Assembly: GCA_024234895.1 (NCBI GenBank)
Contig: JACKNJ010000007.1
Coordinates: 155,758-219,757 of the forward strand
Length of the DNA: 64,000 nt
Source of the DNA: Gammaproteobacteria bacterium
Lineage (GTDB): Bacteria; Pseudomonadota; Gammaproteobacteria; JACKNK01
Reading direction: 5' to 3'
Positions 1 through 8,731 of this stretch are shown here, piece by piece. The position numbers and the translations under genes are program-made. Below the pieces are notes generated by a model. That model saw only the letters and a list, made by a program, of their open reading frames with translations, made no database searches and was not told the DNA's origin. How positions within the stretch are numbered: position 1 is the first letter of the stretch; every line of letters begins with the position of its first letter.

Positions 1-1368
1 GCGACCGCCGCGCCGCTCGGTCGGTCGTGCGTCGCGCCGCTCCGCGCCGTCGCGGGCGGGGGCCGAACGGCGTGGGCGATCGTCGCCATCGCGTGGCCGA
101 CGCGGACGATCATCGTCACGCCCGGTTGCCCGGCCTCGGCCCTGGTCACGGTCACGACCGCGCCCGGCACCGTCAGCCGCGCCACGGAATCCGTCGCGCG
201 GTCGATCGCCATGTGGCCGATCGCCATGTGGCCGATCACCACGCGGCCGATCTCCCAGTGGCCGGTCCCCCCTTGGCCGATCACCCTGTGGCCGATCTCC
301 GCGCGACCGATCGGCACCCGGGCGGGCGTTACGCGCTTCGCCACGGCCACCGTCCCGATTCGGGCCACGCGGACCGGCGCGTTCGACGCCGCGCTCCCCG
401 CCGCGCGCCGGACGGTCGCCACCACTGCGCCAACCGTCCGAATCGTCGCGTTCACGCGGGCGTCCACCACCGGGACGCTCGCCCGCCCGACCGCCACTGC
501 GGTCGCCACCGCGGTCGCCGCTGCGTTCATAGGGGCGGCCACCCGGGCGCCCTTCGTCGCGCGGCGGACGCGCCTGCCCGTTGCGGCGACCACGGCCGGA
601 TTCGACCACCGGCTCCTGATGGCGCAGACCGACGACCTCACAGAGCGCGCGCACCTCGTATTCCTCCAGCTCCCGCCAGCGCCCGCGCGGCAGGTCACGC
701 GGCAGCACGATGGGCCCGTAACGCACGCGCGACAGGCGGCTGACCTTCAGCCCGACCGCCTCCCACATGCGTCGCACCTCGCGGTTGCGGCCTTCCTTCA
801 GGCTGACGTGGAACCAGGCATTGGCGGTATCGCGATCCTCGTTGCGACGACCGGCGGCGATGTGCTCGAAGTGCGCCATGCCGTCGTCGAGCAGCACGCC
901 GGACCGCAGGCTTTGCAGCATGTCGTCGGTGACCACGCCGAGCACGCGCACCGCATACTCGCGCTCGATCTCGCCGGACGGGTGCATCAGGCGGTTGGCG
1001 AGTTCGCCGTCGTTGGTCAGCAGCAGCAGGCCGGTGGTGTTGATGTCGAGCCGACCGACCGATATCCAGCGCCCGAAGCGCATCTGCGGCAGACGGTCGA
1101 ATACGGTCGGCCGGCCCTCCGGATCATCGGTGGAGGTGACGACACCCTCGGCCTTGTGCAGCGCGATCACGCGGCGGCGGCGTTGCACGCGCAGGTCGAT
1201 GTCGAGCAGGCGACCGTCGATGCGGATCTTGTCGCCCGGCTCAACCAGCGCGCCGAGCTCGCAGATCTGCCCGTTGATGCTGATGCGGCCAGCCTTGATC
1301 TGCTCCTCGATACGACGGCGGGAACCGTAACCGCCGGAGGCGAGGGCTTTCTGGATGCGTTCACTCAT
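1..1368 (-). CDS. rluB: 23S rRNA pseudouridine synthase RluB, C-terminus beyond window
   Basis: The protein modifies 23S rRNA (the RluB family makes pseudouridine 2605 in E. coli). The frame is open for 456 codons from ATG at 1368 to the left edge without a stop, so the 3' end is missing. An S4 RNA-binding domain covers about residues 1-60 (MSERIQKALA, SRRRIEEQIKAGRI). The catalytic region holds GRLDINTTGLLLLTNDG, with the family's active-site Asp, and EGRNREVRRMWEAVG. From about residue 250 the protein becomes an Arg/Gly/Asp-rich tail of more than 200 residues with seven GDRPx units, far longer than the short basic tail of E. coli RluB (about 290 residues in all). The start is clear because the S4 domain begins at once. 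The usual neighbours scpA/scpB are not in view. Confidence 0.93.
   Translation of the reverse strand, partial: MSERIQKALASGGYGSRRRIEEQIKAGRISINGQICELGALVEPGDKIRIDGRLLDIDLRVQRRRRVIALHKAEGVVTSTDDPEGRPTVFDRLPQMRFGRWISVGRLDINTTGLLLLTNDGELANRLMHPSGEIEREYAVRVLGVVTDDMLQSLRSGVLLDDGMAHFEHIAAGRRNEDRDTANAWFHVSLKEGRNREVRRMWEAVGLKVSRLSRVRYGPIVLPRDLPRGRWRELEEYEVRALCEVVGLRHQEPVVESGRGRRNGQARPPRDEGRPGGRPYERSGDRGGDRSGGRAGERPGGGRPRERDDSDGWRSGGDRPARGGERGVERAGPRGPNRDGGRGEARNARPGADRSRGDRPQGDRPRGDRPLGDRPRGDRPHGDRPHGDRPRDGFRGAADGAGRGRDRDQGRGRATGRDDDRPRRPRDGDDRPRRSAPARDGAERRDARPTERRGGR
196..300 (-). repeat. 15-bp tandem repeat encoding GDRPx in the RluB tail
   Basis: Seven in-frame 15-base units encode GDRP followed by Q, R, L, R, H, H, R. 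The last units are nearly identical at the DNA level (GATCGGCCACATGGC type). They lie inside the disordered basic tail of rluB, so this is a coding minisatellite whose copy number could vary by slippage without a frameshift. Confidence 0.9.
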
Positions 1369-1420
1369 GAAATTTCAATGATCCGTGAATCAATCGGCCA
1401 CGCTTGGCGTGGTGTCTTTG

Positions 1421-1494
1421 CAGGAGCGGCGTCTCGCCGCGATCGATGCTCTGCGGTGCGACCGTGTGCGAATCGCGGCGGGACGCCGCTCCTA
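1421..1494. repeat. Palindromic element, family 1 (rluB-rlmD spacer)
   Basis: The left arm AGGAGCGGCGTCTCGCCGCG and the right arm CGCGGCGGGACGCCGCTCCT pair into a long imperfect hairpin. It is related to the elements at 35487-35550, 39109-39181 and 53480-53539, which share GGAGCGGCTTCAGCCGCGATCG-type arms. No reading frame of interest lies inside. It occupies most of the 163-base space between rlmD and rluB. Confidence 0.8.
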
Positions 1495-1531
1495 AGGGTA
1501 AAAACGGGCGAAGGGTGGTAACCCTGCCCGT

Positions 1532-2872
1532 TCAACCACGTTCGAAAACCGCGATGGATTCGACGTGGGTCGTGTGCGGGAACATATCCATGACACCGGC
1601 CTGCAACAGGCGGTAACCCTTCTCGTTGACGAGCACGCCAGCGTCGCGCGCCAACGTGCCGGGGTGACATGAAACGTAGACGATGCGGCGCGGGCCGCCA
1701 TTGCCGCCCAGCCGTTCAATGGCCTGACAGATCTCGTGGGCGCCGGTACGCGCCGGGTCCAGCAGCAGCTTGTCGAAGGGCGCGCGTGCCCAGTCCGACG
1801 CGCTGAAATCCTCGAAAAGGTCAGCGGCATGGAACTCGACATTGGCGATGCCGTTGGCCTCGGCGTTGGCGCGGGCACGCTGTACCAGCGCCTCCTCGAC
1901 CTCCACACCGACCACGCGCCCGGCGCGGCGCGCGAGCGGCAGCGAAAAATTGCCCAGCCCGCAGAACAGGTCGAGCACGCGCTCGCCGGGCTGCGGATCG
2001 AGCAGGTCCAGCGCCATCGGGATCATCGCGCGGTTGATGCCGGCGTTGACCTGGGTGAAGTCATTCGGGCGGAAGGTGTATTCGACATCGAACTCGTCCA
2101 GCCGGTAGCGCAATTGCGCATCCAGCGGCCACAACGGCTGGACCGTGTCCGGGCCGCCCGGCTGCAGGAAAATCCACAGACCGGAGCGGTCACCGTAGGC
2201 GCGCAGCCGGTCGAGATCGGCGTCACTAAGCGGATCGAGATTGCGGAAGGCCAGCGCGGCGCCGTTATCGCCGACGGCGACCTCGATCTGCGCGATGCGG
2301 TCGCGTGCGTCCAGGCCGGCGATCATCGCGCCGATCTCGGCCAGACGCGGTCCGACCGCCGCGTCCAGAATCTCGCAACGCTCCATGACCGCCAGCTTGT
2401 TGCCGGCGCGCTCGCGGAAACCGACCAGCACACCGCCCTTCTTGGGCACGTAACGCACGCCCAGGCGTCCCTTGCGGCGGTAGGCCCACAACGGCCCGCG
2501 CAGCGGTTCGCGCACCACCTCGGGAGTCACGTGACCGATGCGTTGCAGGTTGTCGAGCAGGGTCTGCTGCTTGCCGAGGATCTGCGCCCGAGGGTCCTGG
2601 TGCTGGAGGCTGCAACCGCCGCAGACGCCGAACACCGCGCACTTCGGTTCGACCCGCTCCGGCGAGGCCCGCAGCACCTCCTCGACGACCGCCTCATCGT
2701 GGCGGCGGCTCACCCCGACATAACGGAACACGACCTCCTCGCCCGGCAACGCGCCGGCGACGAACACCGTCTTGCCGTCAACGCGGGTCACGCCACGGCC
2801 ATCGTGGCTGAAACTCTCGATGATCGCGGTGACCGGCTCGCTCGGCAGCGGCCGGCGACGATTACGCCCCAT
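1532..2872 (-). CDS. rlmD: 23S rRNA (uracil-1939-C5)-methyltransferase RlmD
   Basis: This is an S-adenosylmethionine-dependent m5U methyltransferase for 23S rRNA (formerly RumA). An N-terminal TRAM domain covers about residues 10-70. The four [4Fe-4S] cysteines are visible at C78, C84, C87 and C166. The SAM-binding loop is DLFCGLGNFSLPLA (about 301-314), followed by LLLDPARTGA (about 369-378) and the catalytic YVSCHPGTLARD with nucleophile C402. The length of 446 residues is normal for the family. The start overlaps the 3' end of the exonuclease-like gene by 11 bases, so the two are probably co-transcribed. The assignment rests on the intact Fe-S and catalytic motifs. Confidence 0.95.
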   Translation of the reverse strand: MGRNRRRPLPSEPVTAIIESFSHDGRGVTRVDGKTVFVAGALPGEEVVFRYVGVSRRHDEAVVEEVLRASPERVEPKCAVFGVCGGCSLQHQDPRAQILGKQQTLLDNLQRIGHVTPEVVREPLRGPLWAYRRKGRLGVRYVPKKGGVLVGFRERAGNKLAVMERCEILDAAVGPRLAEIGAMIAGLDARDRIAQIEVAVGDNGAALAFRNLDPLSDADLDRLRAYGDRSGLWIFLQPGGPDTVQPLWPLDAQLRYRLDEFDVEYTFRPNDFTQVNAGINRAMIPMALDLLDPQPGERVLDLFCGLGNFSLPLARRAGRVVGVEVEEALVQRARANAEANGIANVEFHAADLFEDFSASDWARAPFDKLLLDPARTGAHEICQAIERLGGNGGPRRIVYVSCHPGTLARDAGVLVNEKGYRLLQAGVMDMFPHTTHVESIAVFERG

Positions 2873-3635
2873 GCGCGACGGCCCTCAAATCCACCGGCCA
2901 TTTCTCGACCGACCAGGCCGCCGCGTACGCCTGCAAGGCCGGCCGGTCGCTGGCAAGCAACCAACCGTGTGCCAGCTGCAACTGCTTCTGGAAGAACGTC
3001 CCGCTGACCTCGCCGCGGATGCGCTGCATGCGCAGATACAGCAGATAGGTGTTCAGCGCGAGCTGATCGCACTCGATGGACACGGATTCAAACCCGCCGG
3101 TCAGCGCCGCGTCGCGGACCTCCGTCTCGCTCAACGGCGCGACATGCGGCAGGCCGGACAAGGTGGCCACCTCGGAGAGATCGAGCATGTCGTGGATACC
3201 GCCGGTCAGCAGTGGGGCAATTTCGGCGTGACGTTTCGGATCGCGCCCGCCGTGCCAGTAGTTGCCGCTGGGCACGTCAAGGATCAGCGCGCGGGTCTGC
3301 AACACCGGCAGATGCGCGACGCTGCCGTTCCAGGTGACCAGCACCGTGTCGTCGACGCCGGCGTGTTCGAAAAACGCAGCCAGCATGTCACGTTCGGAAT
3401 GCTCGGCCGCGTGCATGGACAGCACGCGCAACGGCTCATCGCCGTCCTCGATCACCAGGCTCAGGGCGACCACGCGGCGCAGCGCGAAACCGAAATCGCG
3501 ATCACCGTGACGCTGCCGCTGGACGTGCTCCATCGCCTTGAGGACGTCCTTGTCCTCAAGGTCGGACAGGCCCAGCAGGCGGCGGCCCGCGTCCAGATCG
3601 GGCGCGGTCCGCAGGCGTAGCGCGACGACGCTCAT
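2862..3635 (-). CDS. PolB-like 3'-5' exonuclease family protein, probably catalytically dead
   Basis: It belongs by resemblance to the predicted 3'-5' exonucleases related to the DNA polymerase B exonuclease domain (DnaQ-like fold). The scaffold is recognisable: AGRRLLGLSDLEDKDVLKAM near the start, TWNGSVAHLPVLQTRAL in the middle, ECDQLALNTYLLYLRM near the end. The DEDD acids are mostly gone. Where the family has FDIET this protein has LRLRT (about residues 6-10), and where it has FDLPVL it has AHLPVL. The late Asp in ECDQ remains. The ATG at 3635 was chosen over an upstream in-frame start because the family begins at this point. It sits 7 bases after the ydbL-like stop and overlaps rlmD. It may be structural or regulatory rather than a nuclease. 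Confidence 0.7.
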   Translation of the reverse strand: MSVVALRLRTAPDLDAGRRLLGLSDLEDKDVLKAMEHVQRQRHGDRDFGFALRRVVALSLVIEDGDEPLRVLSMHAAEHSERDMLAAFFEHAGVDDTVLVTWNGSVAHLPVLQTRALILDVPSGNYWHGGRDPKRHAEIAPLLTGGIHDMLDLSEVATLSGLPHVAPLSETEVRDAALTGGFESVSIECDQLALNTYLLYLRMQRIRGEVSGTFFQKQLQLAHGWLLASDRPALQAYAAAWSVEKWPVDLRAVAHGA

Positions 3636-3642
3636 CCGGCAG

Positions 3643-4233
3643 TTACTTCTGCTTCCAGGCGCCGCCGGCGTCCTGATACCACCAGCCGCCGTGCGCGTTA
3701 CCCACCCAGCGCTCGGCGAAGGTGTTGCGGATGTCGCGCTCCCATTCCGGATGGCCGTTGGCGGCGGCGATCTCGCGGTAGAGCACATTGCGATCGGCGT
3801 TCTCGGCGGCGACCAGTTGCTTGACCTTGCCGCGCTGCGGCAGCGGGATCGCGTTCAGGTCGCGCACGTCGACCAGACCGTCGCGGGTCAGACCGAGCGC
3901 ACCGCTGTCGAGATGGCCCTGCAGGTCGCCGAAGCGCGCCTTCATCGAGCCCTGGGCGCTGCCGATCGCCGGGCTGGAGACGTTCAGATCGGCGGCCTGC
4001 GCGGGCGCGACCAGCCACTCCAGCACCGCGAGCGCGAACCGGCTTTCGGTGGGCACGGCGCTCTGCGGGGCGGCCTCGCCAGCGGCCGGCTTCTGCTCAC
4101 CCCAGACGTCCTGGATGATGCGATCGGCGGCCTTCTCGGCGGCGGCGGCGGGGAAGTAGATGTTGATGGTCACGCACGCGCTCAGCAGCAGCGTGAACAG
4201 GACCAGGGAAGCAGGACGCAGCAGGGCATTCAT
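3643..4233 (-). CDS. ydbL: YdbL-like DUF1318 lipoprotein
   Basis: A 196-residue lipoprotein. The signal peptide ends in the lipobox LLSAC with the lipidated Cys at residue 20. The stretch straight after it, VTINIYFPAAAAEKAADRI, is a short beta strand plus helix. The DUF1318/YdbL domain occupies about residues 115-196 (DVRDLNAIPLPQRGKVKQLV, then ENADRNVLYREIAAANGHPE). The ATG at 4233 has AGGAGA about six bases upstream. The YdbH-like gene lies just upstream on the same strand, as in the enterobacterial ydbH-ynbE-ydbL operon, whose products bridge the envelope in outer-membrane lipid homeostasis. No separate ynbE is visible. The lipid-anchored strand here may stand in for YnbE, which is inference. 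Confidence 0.82.
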   Translation of the reverse strand: MNALLRPASLVLFTLLLSACVTINIYFPAAAAEKAADRIIQDVWGEQKPAAGEAAPQSAVPTESRFALAVLEWLVAPAQAADLNVSSPAIGSAQGSMKARFGDLQGHLDSGALGLTRDGLVDVRDLNAIPLPQRGKVKQLVAAENADRNVLYREIAAANGHPEWERDIRNTFAERWVGNAHGGWWYQDAGGAWKQK

Positions 4234-4358
4234 GACGATTCTCCTGACGGGGGCGTGAGCAGGACGCGGATTGTACCGATGTTTGACCGCGCGCCAGCGG
4301 AAACAACTCAGTGACGACAATCCCGAACCCCGACTGATTGCCGGCGCGGGCTTGCCCT

Positions 4359-4452
4359 GGCTTCGGCTCCGCTCAGCCACCGAACTCTGTCGCCGTTGGC
4401 TGAGCGGAGTCGAAGCCAACCGCCGGTTCGCGAGCAAGCTCGCTCCTACAGT
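4359..4452. repeat. Palindromic element, family 2 (ydbH-ydbL spacer)
   Basis: GGCTTCGGCTCCGCTCAGCC at the left pairs with GGCTGAGCGGAGTCGAAGCC at 4398-4417. It is followed by GCGAGCAAGCTCGCTCCTAC, which is the arm of the inner element at 27151-27237. Two families therefore abut here. Related arms recur at 29501-29580 and in the tandem repeat near 47.1 kb. Confidence 0.8.
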
Positions 4453-4478
4453 GGGGCTTCGTTAAGGCGGCTCTCCAC

Positions 4479-6533
4479 TCAGTGAATCTCCGGCCCACCG
4501 CCAGCGGTGATGCGCTGGATGCGCTCCAGCAGCGTCGGCCAGTCCACCCGTTGCGCGAAACCGACCACGTCGATGCGCGGCAGACCACCGCCCTTGACGA
4601 TGTAGTACTGCCGCCCGTCTGCGCCGACCGGCAGCACGCCGCCCATCTCGCAGACGTTGTTGCGCAGCCGGCAGGTCAGGCCGAGGCGGTCGTAGGAGAA
4701 GGTCTCGAAGAAGCGCATGAAGGTGCGCGACAAGGCGCCGCTGACGCCACCCAGCGAGGTCAGGTTATCGACCGCCTTCTGGCTGATGCGATGCCGCGAA
4801 TCATCGTTCTCCGGCGTGATGAAGCCGGCGTCGAACTCGATCGGCTGCCAGGCCACCATGCGCAGATCGCGCACCCAGCCCTCCAGACGACCGGTGATGG
4901 CGCCGAACGCGAAGGTGCGGGTCAGGGATTCCAGATCGAGATTCGCCAGCGTCATGTTGCCGCTCAGGGCCGGCGCGATGCCGAAGGGATCGTCGATCTC
5001 CACGTCGCGCAGCGTGATGTCGCCGTCGAACACGCGCATCAGCAACACCCCGTCGACGACCACGCGGTCGTCCGCGTAGCGGATCGCCGGAATCACGCCG
5101 GACAGCTTGCCCTCCATGCTCGGCCAGCCGAAGGCGTGGCTCAGCGCGCGCATCGATACCGGCTTGAGGAAGCCTTCGAAATACCCCTGCGGCTGCCCAT
5201 CCAGCCCGCGCACGGTCAACGCATCCACGACCAGTTCGCCGTCGAGCAGCGGCAACGTCGCCGGCGGCAGCAATTCGGCGGCACGACCGTCGGCGCGCAC
5301 CCGCCAATCCACCTTGCCGAGATCGAGTTCGAACAGATGCGCGCTGTTCCAGCGTAATGTCGACTCGCGGGTCTGATCGCGCCGCCAATCGATGTCCGCG
5401 CTCAGGCCGTACAGGCCGATCCGGCCCTGACGATCGTCCAGATCGGCGAGTGGCAGTTCGATGCGCAACGCCGCCAGACCCGATGCATCCAGGCGCACGG
5501 CACCGCGGGCGGTACCGGCGATATCCAGATCCGCGAACAGTCCGTCGAGCAGCGCCGGTCTGGCGTAGCGCTGGTAGGTCGGCCCCAGCACGAGCTCGGC
5601 GATGTCGACGCTGATGTCGCGCGGCGCACCGGCTGTGTCGAGTTCGCCCTCGGCCCGCAGCCGCAGATGCCCCGCGTCATTGAACGTCAGCTCGCCGATC
5701 CGCCAGCCGGCGTCGGTCTGGCTGGCGTTCAACGCCAGCTCGATGGGCGTATCGCCCAGTTCGACGAACACCGGATCGACATAGAACTGGCCGCCGCTCA
5801 ACGCCAGGCTTGCGTCGATATTCGGGCGTCCGGCGCGCCATCGTATCCGCCCCGTCGAGGTCAACTCGCCGCCGTCGCTGGCGAGCGTACCGGCATCGTT
5901 GCCGCCCGCGAGCTGCCGCGCCGCCAGCCGCCAAGTCACGCCCACCGGCAGTTGGGCATGCAGTTCGGCATCCAGCGTCAGATCGATCGCGCCGGCGGTC
6001 AGGCTCCAGCCTTCCAGCGCGACGCCGAAACGGGCCGCCAACGCCACAGCGCGCACCATGTCGATCCCACGCGCATCGACATGCACCTGCAACTCATCGC
6101 CCGCGCCGCGCAGGCTCAACTCGGCGCGACCGCCCGCGACCCGCAACCCGCGCGCGGCGATGCGCAATTCGCCACCATCCAGGCGGACATCGAAGTCCGC
6201 GCGAAAATCAGGCCGGTCGAGCACGTCCCAGCCGAGCCGCACGTTGCCGTTCTCGCAATGCAGGGCATCGGTCCCGATGCGGGCGTGTTCGCAATCCACG
6301 CGGGCGGAACCGAGTCCCGCGACCGGCGCCGGCAAACTCAGGTCACGCAGATCGATCCGCAGGCTCTGTCCATCCCCCTCCAGGCCGGACACCGCCAATT
6401 CGAGCTGACCGACACGGACCCCATGACCCTCGACGTTCTTCATCGCCAGGCCGAGCCCGTCGATCGCCCCCGCCACCGACACCAGCAGCGCGACCATGCA
6501 TGCGATCGACGCGGTCCGGATGACGCGGGACAT
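4479..6533 (-). CDS. ydbH: YdbH-like AsmA-type envelope protein
   Basis: A 684-residue protein with an N-terminal signal/anchor (residues 1-24, IRTASIACMVALLVSVAGA) followed by long repetitive beta-strand sequence rich in short amphipathic strands (LRIDLRDLSLPAP, LDITLDAELHAQLPV-like). This is the pattern of the YhdP/TamB/YdbH group thought to form lipid-conducting grooves between inner and outer membranes. The C-terminal part (NMTLANLDLESLTRTFAFGAITGRLEGWV) is typical of YdbH, formerly labelled dicarboxylate-transport-like. It is shorter than E. coli YdbH (about 880 residues). It reads toward the ydbL-like lipoprotein gene, separated by a palindromic element, and starts 26 bases after cysM. 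Family membership is well supported; the transport role is taken from the E. coli homologue. Confidence 0.8.
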   Translation of the reverse strand: MSRVIRTASIACMVALLVSVAGAIDGLGLAMKNVEGHGVRVGQLELAVSGLEGDGQSLRIDLRDLSLPAPVAGLGSARVDCEHARIGTDALHCENGNVRLGWDVLDRPDFRADFDVRLDGGELRIAARGLRVAGGRAELSLRGAGDELQVHVDARGIDMVRAVALAARFGVALEGWSLTAGAIDLTLDAELHAQLPVGVTWRLAARQLAGGNDAGTLASDGGELTSTGRIRWRAGRPNIDASLALSGGQFYVDPVFVELGDTPIELALNASQTDAGWRIGELTFNDAGHLRLRAEGELDTAGAPRDISVDIAELVLGPTYQRYARPALLDGLFADLDIAGTARGAVRLDASGLAALRIELPLADLDDRQGRIGLYGLSADIDWRRDQTRESTLRWNSAHLFELDLGKVDWRVRADGRAAELLPPATLPLLDGELVVDALTVRGLDGQPQGYFEGFLKPVSMRALSHAFGWPSMEGKLSGVIPAIRYADDRVVVDGVLLMRVFDGDITLRDVEIDDPFGIAPALSGNMTLANLDLESLTRTFAFGAITGRLEGWVRDLRMVAWQPIEFDAGFITPENDDSRHRISQKAVDNLTSLGGVSGALSRTFMRFFETFSYDRLGLTCRLRNNVCEMGGVLPVGADGRQYYIVKGGGLPRIDVVGFAQRVDWPTLLERIQRITAGGGPEIH

Positions 6534-6559
6534 TGGCGGGGACGCCGCGGGACGCGGCC

Positions 6560-7450
6560 TCAGCCGGGAAACAGCCCGGACGACAGATAACGATCGCCGC
6601 GATCGCAGATGATCGCGACCACCACCGCGCCGTCGACCTCGCGCGCGACCCGCAGCGCCGCCGCGACCGCGCCGCCCGACGACATGCCGGCGAAGATGCC
6701 CTCGCGGGCGGCCAGCGCGCGGGTGGTTTCCTCGGCGTCGCGCTGATCGACGTCGATCTGCCGATCGACGCGCGCGGCCTCGAAGATGCTCGGCAGATAC
6801 TCCTTCGGCCAGCGACGGATGCCGGGGATGCTGGAACCCTCGGTCGGCTGCACGCCGACGATCTGCACGCCCGCGTTCTGCTCCTTGAGATAGCGCGAGA
6901 CGCCCATGATCGTGCCGGTGGTGCCCATCGCGCTGACGAAATGCGTGACCGCGCCGTGGGTGTCGCGCCAGATTTCCGGCCCGGTGCCGAGGTAGTGCGC
7001 TTCCGGGTTGTCCGGGTTGGAGAACTGGTCGAGCACCCGGCCCTCACCGCGCGCCTGCATGGCCAGGGCCAGATCGCGCGCGCCCTCCATGCTCGCTTCC
7101 TTGCTGACCAGGATCAGCTCCGCTCCATAGGCCTTCATGGCCGCCTTGCGTTCCTCGGTGCTGTTGTCCGGCATGATCAGCGTCATCGGGTAGCCCTTGA
7201 TCGCCGCCGCCATCGCCAGCGCGATGCCGGTGTTGCCGCTGGTCGCCTCGATCAGGCGGTCGCCCGGCTTGATGTCGCCGCGCTCCTCGGCCCGCCGGAT
7301 CATGTTCAACGCCGGCCGGTCCTTGACCGAACCCGCCGGGTTGTTGCCCTCCAGCTTGACCAGCACGGTGCTCTTCAAGCCCTCGGTCAGGCGCTGCAGG
7401 CGCACCAGCGGCGTGTTGCCGACGAAGGCTTCGATGGTCGGGTAGGTCAT
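6560..7450 (-). CDS. cysM: Cysteine synthase B (O-acetylserine sulfhydrylase)
   Basis: A PLP enzyme that makes L-cysteine from O-acetylserine and sulfide or thiosulfate. The PLP lysine is K43 in GNNPAGSVKDRPA. The substrate loop EATSGNTGIALAM follows at about 68, and the phosphate-binding loop SAMGTTGTIMG at about 173. KDR after the lysine, rather than KCR, and the overall length of 296 residues favour CysM over CysK. The ATG at 7450 fits the family start (MTYPTIEAFVGNTPLVRL); extending upstream would run into a palindromic element. The gene is followed closely by ydbH. No regulatory site is seen. Confidence 0.94.
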   Translation of the reverse strand: MTYPTIEAFVGNTPLVRLQRLTEGLKSTVLVKLEGNNPAGSVKDRPALNMIRRAEERGDIKPGDRLIEATSGNTGIALAMAAAIKGYPMTLIMPDNSTEERKAAMKAYGAELILVSKEASMEGARDLALAMQARGEGRVLDQFSNPDNPEAHYLGTGPEIWRDTHGAVTHFVSAMGTTGTIMGVSRYLKEQNAGVQIVGVQPTEGSSIPGIRRWPKEYLPSIFEAARVDRQIDVDQRDAEETTRALAAREGIFAGMSSGGAVAAALRVAREVDGAVVVAIICDRGDRYLSSGLFPG

Positions 7451-7503
7451 GACGCGGCTCTCGCGGTTCGGCGGGGTAGTTGGGCATTGTGCCATCGCCC
7501 ATG

Positions 7504-7563
7504 GGGTGCGCTCCGCGCACCACGCTGTATTCGAATGTAGGTTTCGGTGCGCGGAGCGCACCC
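7504..7563. repeat. Palindromic element, family 3 (acpS-cysM spacer)
   Basis: GGGTGCGCTCCGCGCACC and GGTGCGCGGAGCGCACCC form the two arms of a hairpin of about 60 bases. The copy at 56254-56350 has the same outer bases with CATGCG at the arm centre. It fills most of the gap between acpS and cysM. Confidence 0.8.
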
Positions 7564-7570
7564 TCCGCAG

Positions 7571-7951
7571 TCAGCCCCGAACGAGCGTGACGAAGGCCAC
7601 CGCGTAGGCACGCTCGTCGGCGATGCTCAAGTGCACTTCGGTGACGCCGTATTCGACGCAGAGTTCGGCGGCGCGCGCATGCATCATCAGCAATGGCTTG
7701 CCGCGTTTGTCCTTGCCGACCGTGAGATGTTTCAGCGTCACCCCGTCGGCGAAGCCGGTGCCCAGGGCCTTGGCCCCGGCTTCCTTGGCGGCGAAGCGCT
7801 TGGCGAGGAAATGCGCCGGCTGGGCGGCACGCTGAAACTCGCCGAACTCGGCTTCCGACAGGATGCGGCAGGCGAAGCGGTCACCGTGCCGCTTCAGCGC
7901 GGCCTCGACGCGCGCGATCTCGACCAGATCGGTGCCGATGCCGTGGATCAC
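7571..7951 (-). CDS. acpS: Holo-[acyl-carrier-protein] synthase
   Basis: Transfers 4'-phosphopantetheine from CoA to acyl carrier protein. The GTG start at 7951 overlaps the pdxJ stop in the form GTGA and gives the canonical beginning (M/V)[18 protein letters not shown]. The Mg/CoA-binding motifs are the early GTDLVEI Asp and [19 protein letters not shown] (about residues 46-65, with the conserved Glu of KEA). The protein has 126 residues, as expected. Translational coupling to pdxJ is likely. Longer upstream reading into pdxJ is rejected because it is antisense-like, non-homologous sequence. Confidence 0.95.
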   Translation of the reverse strand: MIHGIGTDLVEIARVEAALKRHGDRFACRILSEAEFGEFQRAAQPAHFLAKRFAAKEAGAKALGTGFADGVTLKHLTVGKDKRGKPLLMMHARAAELCVEYGVTEVHLSIADERAYAVAFVTLVRG

Positions 7952-8688
7952 GCCAGCCCCCTGCCCTCGCGCATCAGGCGTTTCATCTCGCGCACGGCGT
8001 CCTGGAAGCCGGTGAACAGCGCGCGCGCGACGATCGCGTGACCGATGTTCAACTCGCGCACGTCCGGCAGCCCGGCGATGCGGCCGACGTTCTGGTAGTT
8101 CAGGCCGTGGCCGGCGTTGACCTGCAAACCCAGACGGGTGCCGAGCTCGACCGCCTTGGCGATGCGCCGGAATTCGGCGTCCTGCGCCGAGTGATCGTGC
8201 AGATCGGCGAAATGACCGGTGTGGATCTCGATGACCGGCGCGCAGATCTCCGCGCAGGCCTCGACCTGGTCCGGATCGGCGTCGATGAACATCGACACCC
8301 GCACACCGGCCTCGGTCAGCCGCGCGACCGCATCGCGCATGCGCGCCTTCTGGCCGGCGACATCCAGCCCACCCTCGGTGGTCAGTTCCTCGCGGCGCTC
8401 GGGCACCAGGCAGCAATCCGCCGGCTTGACCTGCGCGGCTATTGCCAGCATCTCCTCGGTGACCGCCATTTCCAGGTTCATGCGCGTGAGGAGGATGTCC
8501 CTGAGCATGAACACATCACGCTCCTGGATGTGGCGACGGTCCTCACGCAGGTGCAGCGTGATCGCGTCGGCGCCGGCCTGCTCGGCCTCGATGGCCGCCT
8601 GGACCGGGTCCGGATAACGGGTGTGGCGCGCCTCGCGCAGGGTCGCGACGTGGTCGATGTTGACGCCGAGGAGGATGTCGTTGGGCAT
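7948..8688 (-). CDS. pdxJ: Pyridoxine 5'-phosphate synthase
   Basis: Condenses 1-deoxyxylulose 5-phosphate with 3-amino-2-oxopropyl phosphate in vitamin B6 synthesis. A TIM barrel of 246 residues. Conserved pieces visible are [15 protein letters not shown] (9-22), [13 protein letters not shown] (43-55), [18 protein letters not shown] and [16 protein letters not shown] [11 protein letters not shown], all central to the active site. It precedes and overlaps acpS, the order known from many gammaproteobacteria. The ATG at 8688 is the natural start. A long palindromic element lies just upstream. Confidence 0.96.
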   Translation of the reverse strand: MPNDILLGVNIDHVATLREARHTRYPDPVQAAIEAEQAGADAITLHLREDRRHIQERDVFMLRDILLTRMNLEMAVTEEMLAIAAQVKPADCCLVPERREELTTEGGLDVAGQKARMRDAVARLTEAGVRVSMFIDADPDQVEACAEICAPVIEIHTGHFADLHDHSAQDAEFRRIAKAVELGTRLGLQVNAGHGLNYQNVGRIAGLPDVRELNIGHAIVARALFTGFQDAVREMKRLMREGRGLA

Positions 8689-8731
8689 GGGATCAAGTCT
8701 GTCGAACGGAAATCAGGCGGCAGTTTAAAAG

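Noticed and set aside
196..300. Regular 15-base repeats as a possible CRISPR array
   Set aside because: Units are too short, have no spacers and are in frame in rluB.
211..1521. A 436-codon frame opposite rluB
   Set aside because: The minus strand encodes an unmistakable RluB, and the tryptophan-rich part of the plus frame is just the antisense of the GDRPx repeat.
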